In this document: positions 5,597 to 6,659 of the stretch, piece after piece | Layout: each line of letters opens with the position of its first letter | Numbering within the stretch: the first letter of the stretch is position 1 | From: Clostridiales bacterium | GTDB taxonomy: Bacteria; Bacillota; Clostridia; Oscillospirales; Oscillospiraceae | Assembly (NCBI GenBank): GCA_021199695.1 | Contig: JAJQHP010000226.1 | Location: forward strand, 1-6,659 | Direction of reading: 5' to 3' | DNA length: 6,659 nt | Translations under genes and position numbers: made by a program | The notes under the pieces: model-generated | Told to the model about the DNA's origin: nothing | What the model saw: the letters and a program-made list of their open reading frames with translations, nothing else | Databases searched by the model: none

Positions 5597-6463
5597 TTAA
5601 CAATGAAAATCCTCCCGCCAGACCTCGGGCAGCGTCTCCACCAGGTCGGAGGGGGTCATGCCCCGAAAGCCTTTGGCCTCCGCCACCCGGTCTCCTGCCC
5701 GGCCATGGACCCAGACGGCTGCCGCCGCCGCCCGTACCGGCTCCATCCCCTGGCCCAGCAGGGAGAGGATCAGCCCGGCCAGCACGTCGCCGCTGCCGCC
5801 TTTTGCCATGCCCTGGTTGCCGGTGGTGTTTTGGAACAGCTGTCCATCCGGCCCGGCGATCACCGTCCGGTGGCCTTTGAGCACCAGGACGCACTGGTGG
5901 GCCCGGGCGAAATCAGCGGCCTCCTGCACCCGGTCTGTCCCCGGCCAGTGGCCGGAGAGACGGCGGAACTCCCCGTCGTGAGGTGTGAGAATGAGGGGGA
6001 CGCTCACCCGGCTCAGAATATTCATATGCCGGGCCAGGGCGTTTAGACCATCGGCGTCTACCACCAAAGGGCAGCTTGCCCGGGTGAGCAGCCCGGTGAC
6101 CAACCGATCCAGCTCCTCCGACTGGCCCAGCCCGGGGCCGATCAGCCCGACGGCACAGCCGGAGAGCCGTTCCAGCAGCGGCTCCAGGGCGGCCCCAGTC
6201 AGCCTCCCGTTTTCATCCTCCGGAAGAGGGAAGGGCATGGCCTCGTCGCATTTCACCGCCGCTACCGGCCAGACGGAGCGGGGCACCCCCAGGAACACCA
6301 GCCCAGTACCGCCCCGGACGGCGCTCCGGGCTGCCAGCACCGGCGCTCCGGTGTAGCCCACGCACCCCCCGGCAATGAGTACCTTCCCAAAGGTGCCCTT
6401 GTGGCCGTCCTCCGGCCGCTCCGGCAGCCACCCGGCCACCAGATCCCGGGTCAGAAGAGTCAT
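5597..6463 (-). CDS. nnrD: ADP-dependent NAD(P)H-hydrate dehydratase, stand-alone NnrD
   Basis: This ribokinase-like enzyme repairs hydrated NADH and NADPH by ATP- or ADP-driven dehydration. It has 288 residues. Visible family motifs are HKGTFGKVLIAGG (21-33), GPGLG (109-113), DADGLNAL (136-143), LTPHDGEF (159-166), VLKGHRTVI (194-202) and NTTGNQGMAKGGSGDVLAG (212-230), with Asp226 as the predicted catalytic base. The epimerase (NnrE/YjeF N) domain found in many bifunctional homologues is absent, so this is a single-domain form like Bacillus YxkO. The frame is open upstream to 6628, but that region holds a promoter and non-coding repeat. The ATG at 6463 has GGAGG 8 nt upstream and fits the family start. 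It leads the operon, and the lipoprotein gene starts 12 nt after its stop. Whether an NnrE gene lies elsewhere cannot be seen. Confidence 0.95.
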   Translation of the reverse strand: MTLLTRDLVAGWLPERPEDGHKGTFGKVLIAGGCVGYTGAPVLAARSAVRGGTGLVFLGVPRSVWPVAAVKCDEAMPFPLPEDENGRLTGAALEPLLERLSGCAVGLIGPGLGQSEELDRLVTGLLTRASCPLVVDADGLNALARHMNILSRVSVPLILTPHDGEFRRLSGHWPGTDRVQEAADFARAHQCVLVLKGHRTVIAGPDGQLFQNTTGNQGMAKGGSGDVLAGLILSLLGQGMEPVRAAAAAVWVHGRAGDRVAEAKGFRGMTPSDLVETLPEVWREDFHC

Positions 6464-6494
6464 ACGCCCCGCCTCCCATTTGAGATTTTTCCCT

Positions 6495-6523
6495 ATTGTA
6501 GCACAGGGAGAGGGGATTGGCAA
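6495..6523 (-). promoter_or_regulatory. Promoter of the nnrD-lipoprotein-alr operon
   Basis: On the minus strand TTGCCA (6523-6518) and TACAAT (6500-6495) are separated by exactly 17 nt. Each matches the sigma-A consensus at five of six positions, and a TG one base upstream adds an extended -10 element. The start should lie near 6488, giving a leader of about 25 nt before the GTATG start region. No operator or riboswitch fits in so short a leader, so expression is probably constitutive. Confidence 0.8.
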
Positions 6524-6613
6524 ACAGGTTTTGCGGGGAAAGGGAGGCAGGAAATCCGCACCAGCCCTTAACGAATTCGCCGGGGAATTTGCGCTTGTTG
6601 TGATTGCGTGCCG

Positions 6614-6659
6614 CTCTCCCTCCGTCACGGCTTCGCCGTGCCACCTCCCTCAGAGAGGG
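6614..6659. repeat. GC-rich palindromic intergenic repeat, cut by the window end
   Basis: CACGGC (6626-6631) and GCCGTG (6635-6640) form a tight hairpin with loop TTC. It is bounded by CTCTCCCTCC on one side and CCTCCCTC on the other. CCCTC (6647-6651) then pairs with GAGGG (6655-6659), a palindrome that the window end truncates. From general knowledge, similar CTCCCT/hairpin/GAGGGAG modules recur between genes in Oscillospiraceae genomes. It may extend towards about 6570, where AATTC and GAATT form another weak inverted repeat. Confidence 0.5.

Noticed and set aside
5603..6046. Open plus-strand frames across nnrD
   Set aside because: These are antisense shadows of a well-conserved gene, with biased composition and no family resemblance.
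6464..6628. Upstream extension of nnrD to an ATG at 6628
   Set aside because: The extra 55 residues would be encoded by the promoter and repeat sequence, resemble no NnrD N-terminus, and have no ribosome site. The ATG at 6463 has one.

Overview
The window is GC-rich bacterial chromosome with dense genes, strong Shine-Dalgarno sites and short spacers. Several things suggest a Firmicute of the class Clostridia, probably an Oscillospiraceae relative such as Flavonifractor, Lawsonibacter or Oscillibacter: the gene families, a lipoprotein-alr pair arranged as in Bacillus subtilis, and GC-rich palindromic intergenic repeats. The taxon is inferred, not proven.

Layout. (1) Positions 1-1394, minus strand: a 23S rRNA uracil-C5 methyltransferase (RlmD/RlmCD type) whose 3' end lies outside the window. 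(2) Positions 1395-1606: a divergent intergenic region with a good promoter on each strand and a small palindrome. (3) Positions 1607-2179, plus strand: a short TetR/AcrR-family regulator of the DhaS-like type. (4) Positions 2180-2714: a gene-free stretch holding a hairpin-flanked 160-bp repeat element, a tract with nothing recognisable, and a leader hairpin. (5) Positions 2715-3566, plus strand: a NagD-like HAD phosphatase. (6) Positions 3567-3821: the convergent gap, holding a second copy of the element (162 bp, inverted) inside a duplicated terminator hairpin. (7) Positions 6463 down to 3822, minus strand: a three-gene operon running nnrD (NAD(P)H-hydrate dehydratase), a LolA-like lipoprotein, then alr (alanine racemase). 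It has a strong sigma-A-type promoter at 6495-6523. (8) Near 6610-6659: part of a palindromic intergenic repeat cut by the window end.

The protein-coding genes are housekeeping genes: rRNA modification, repair of damaged NAD(P)H, and D-alanine supply for the cell wall. The unusual part is the pair of about 97% identical, ORF-less elements around the HAD gene. Each has imperfect terminal inverted repeats and several internal hairpins. Each is bounded exactly by direct repeats that are complete transcription-terminator-like hairpins: 32 bp, identical, at the left copy, and 36 bp with two loop mismatches at the right copy. The simplest reading is a non-autonomous, MITE-like element that inserts at hairpins and duplicates the whole hairpin as a long target-site duplication.
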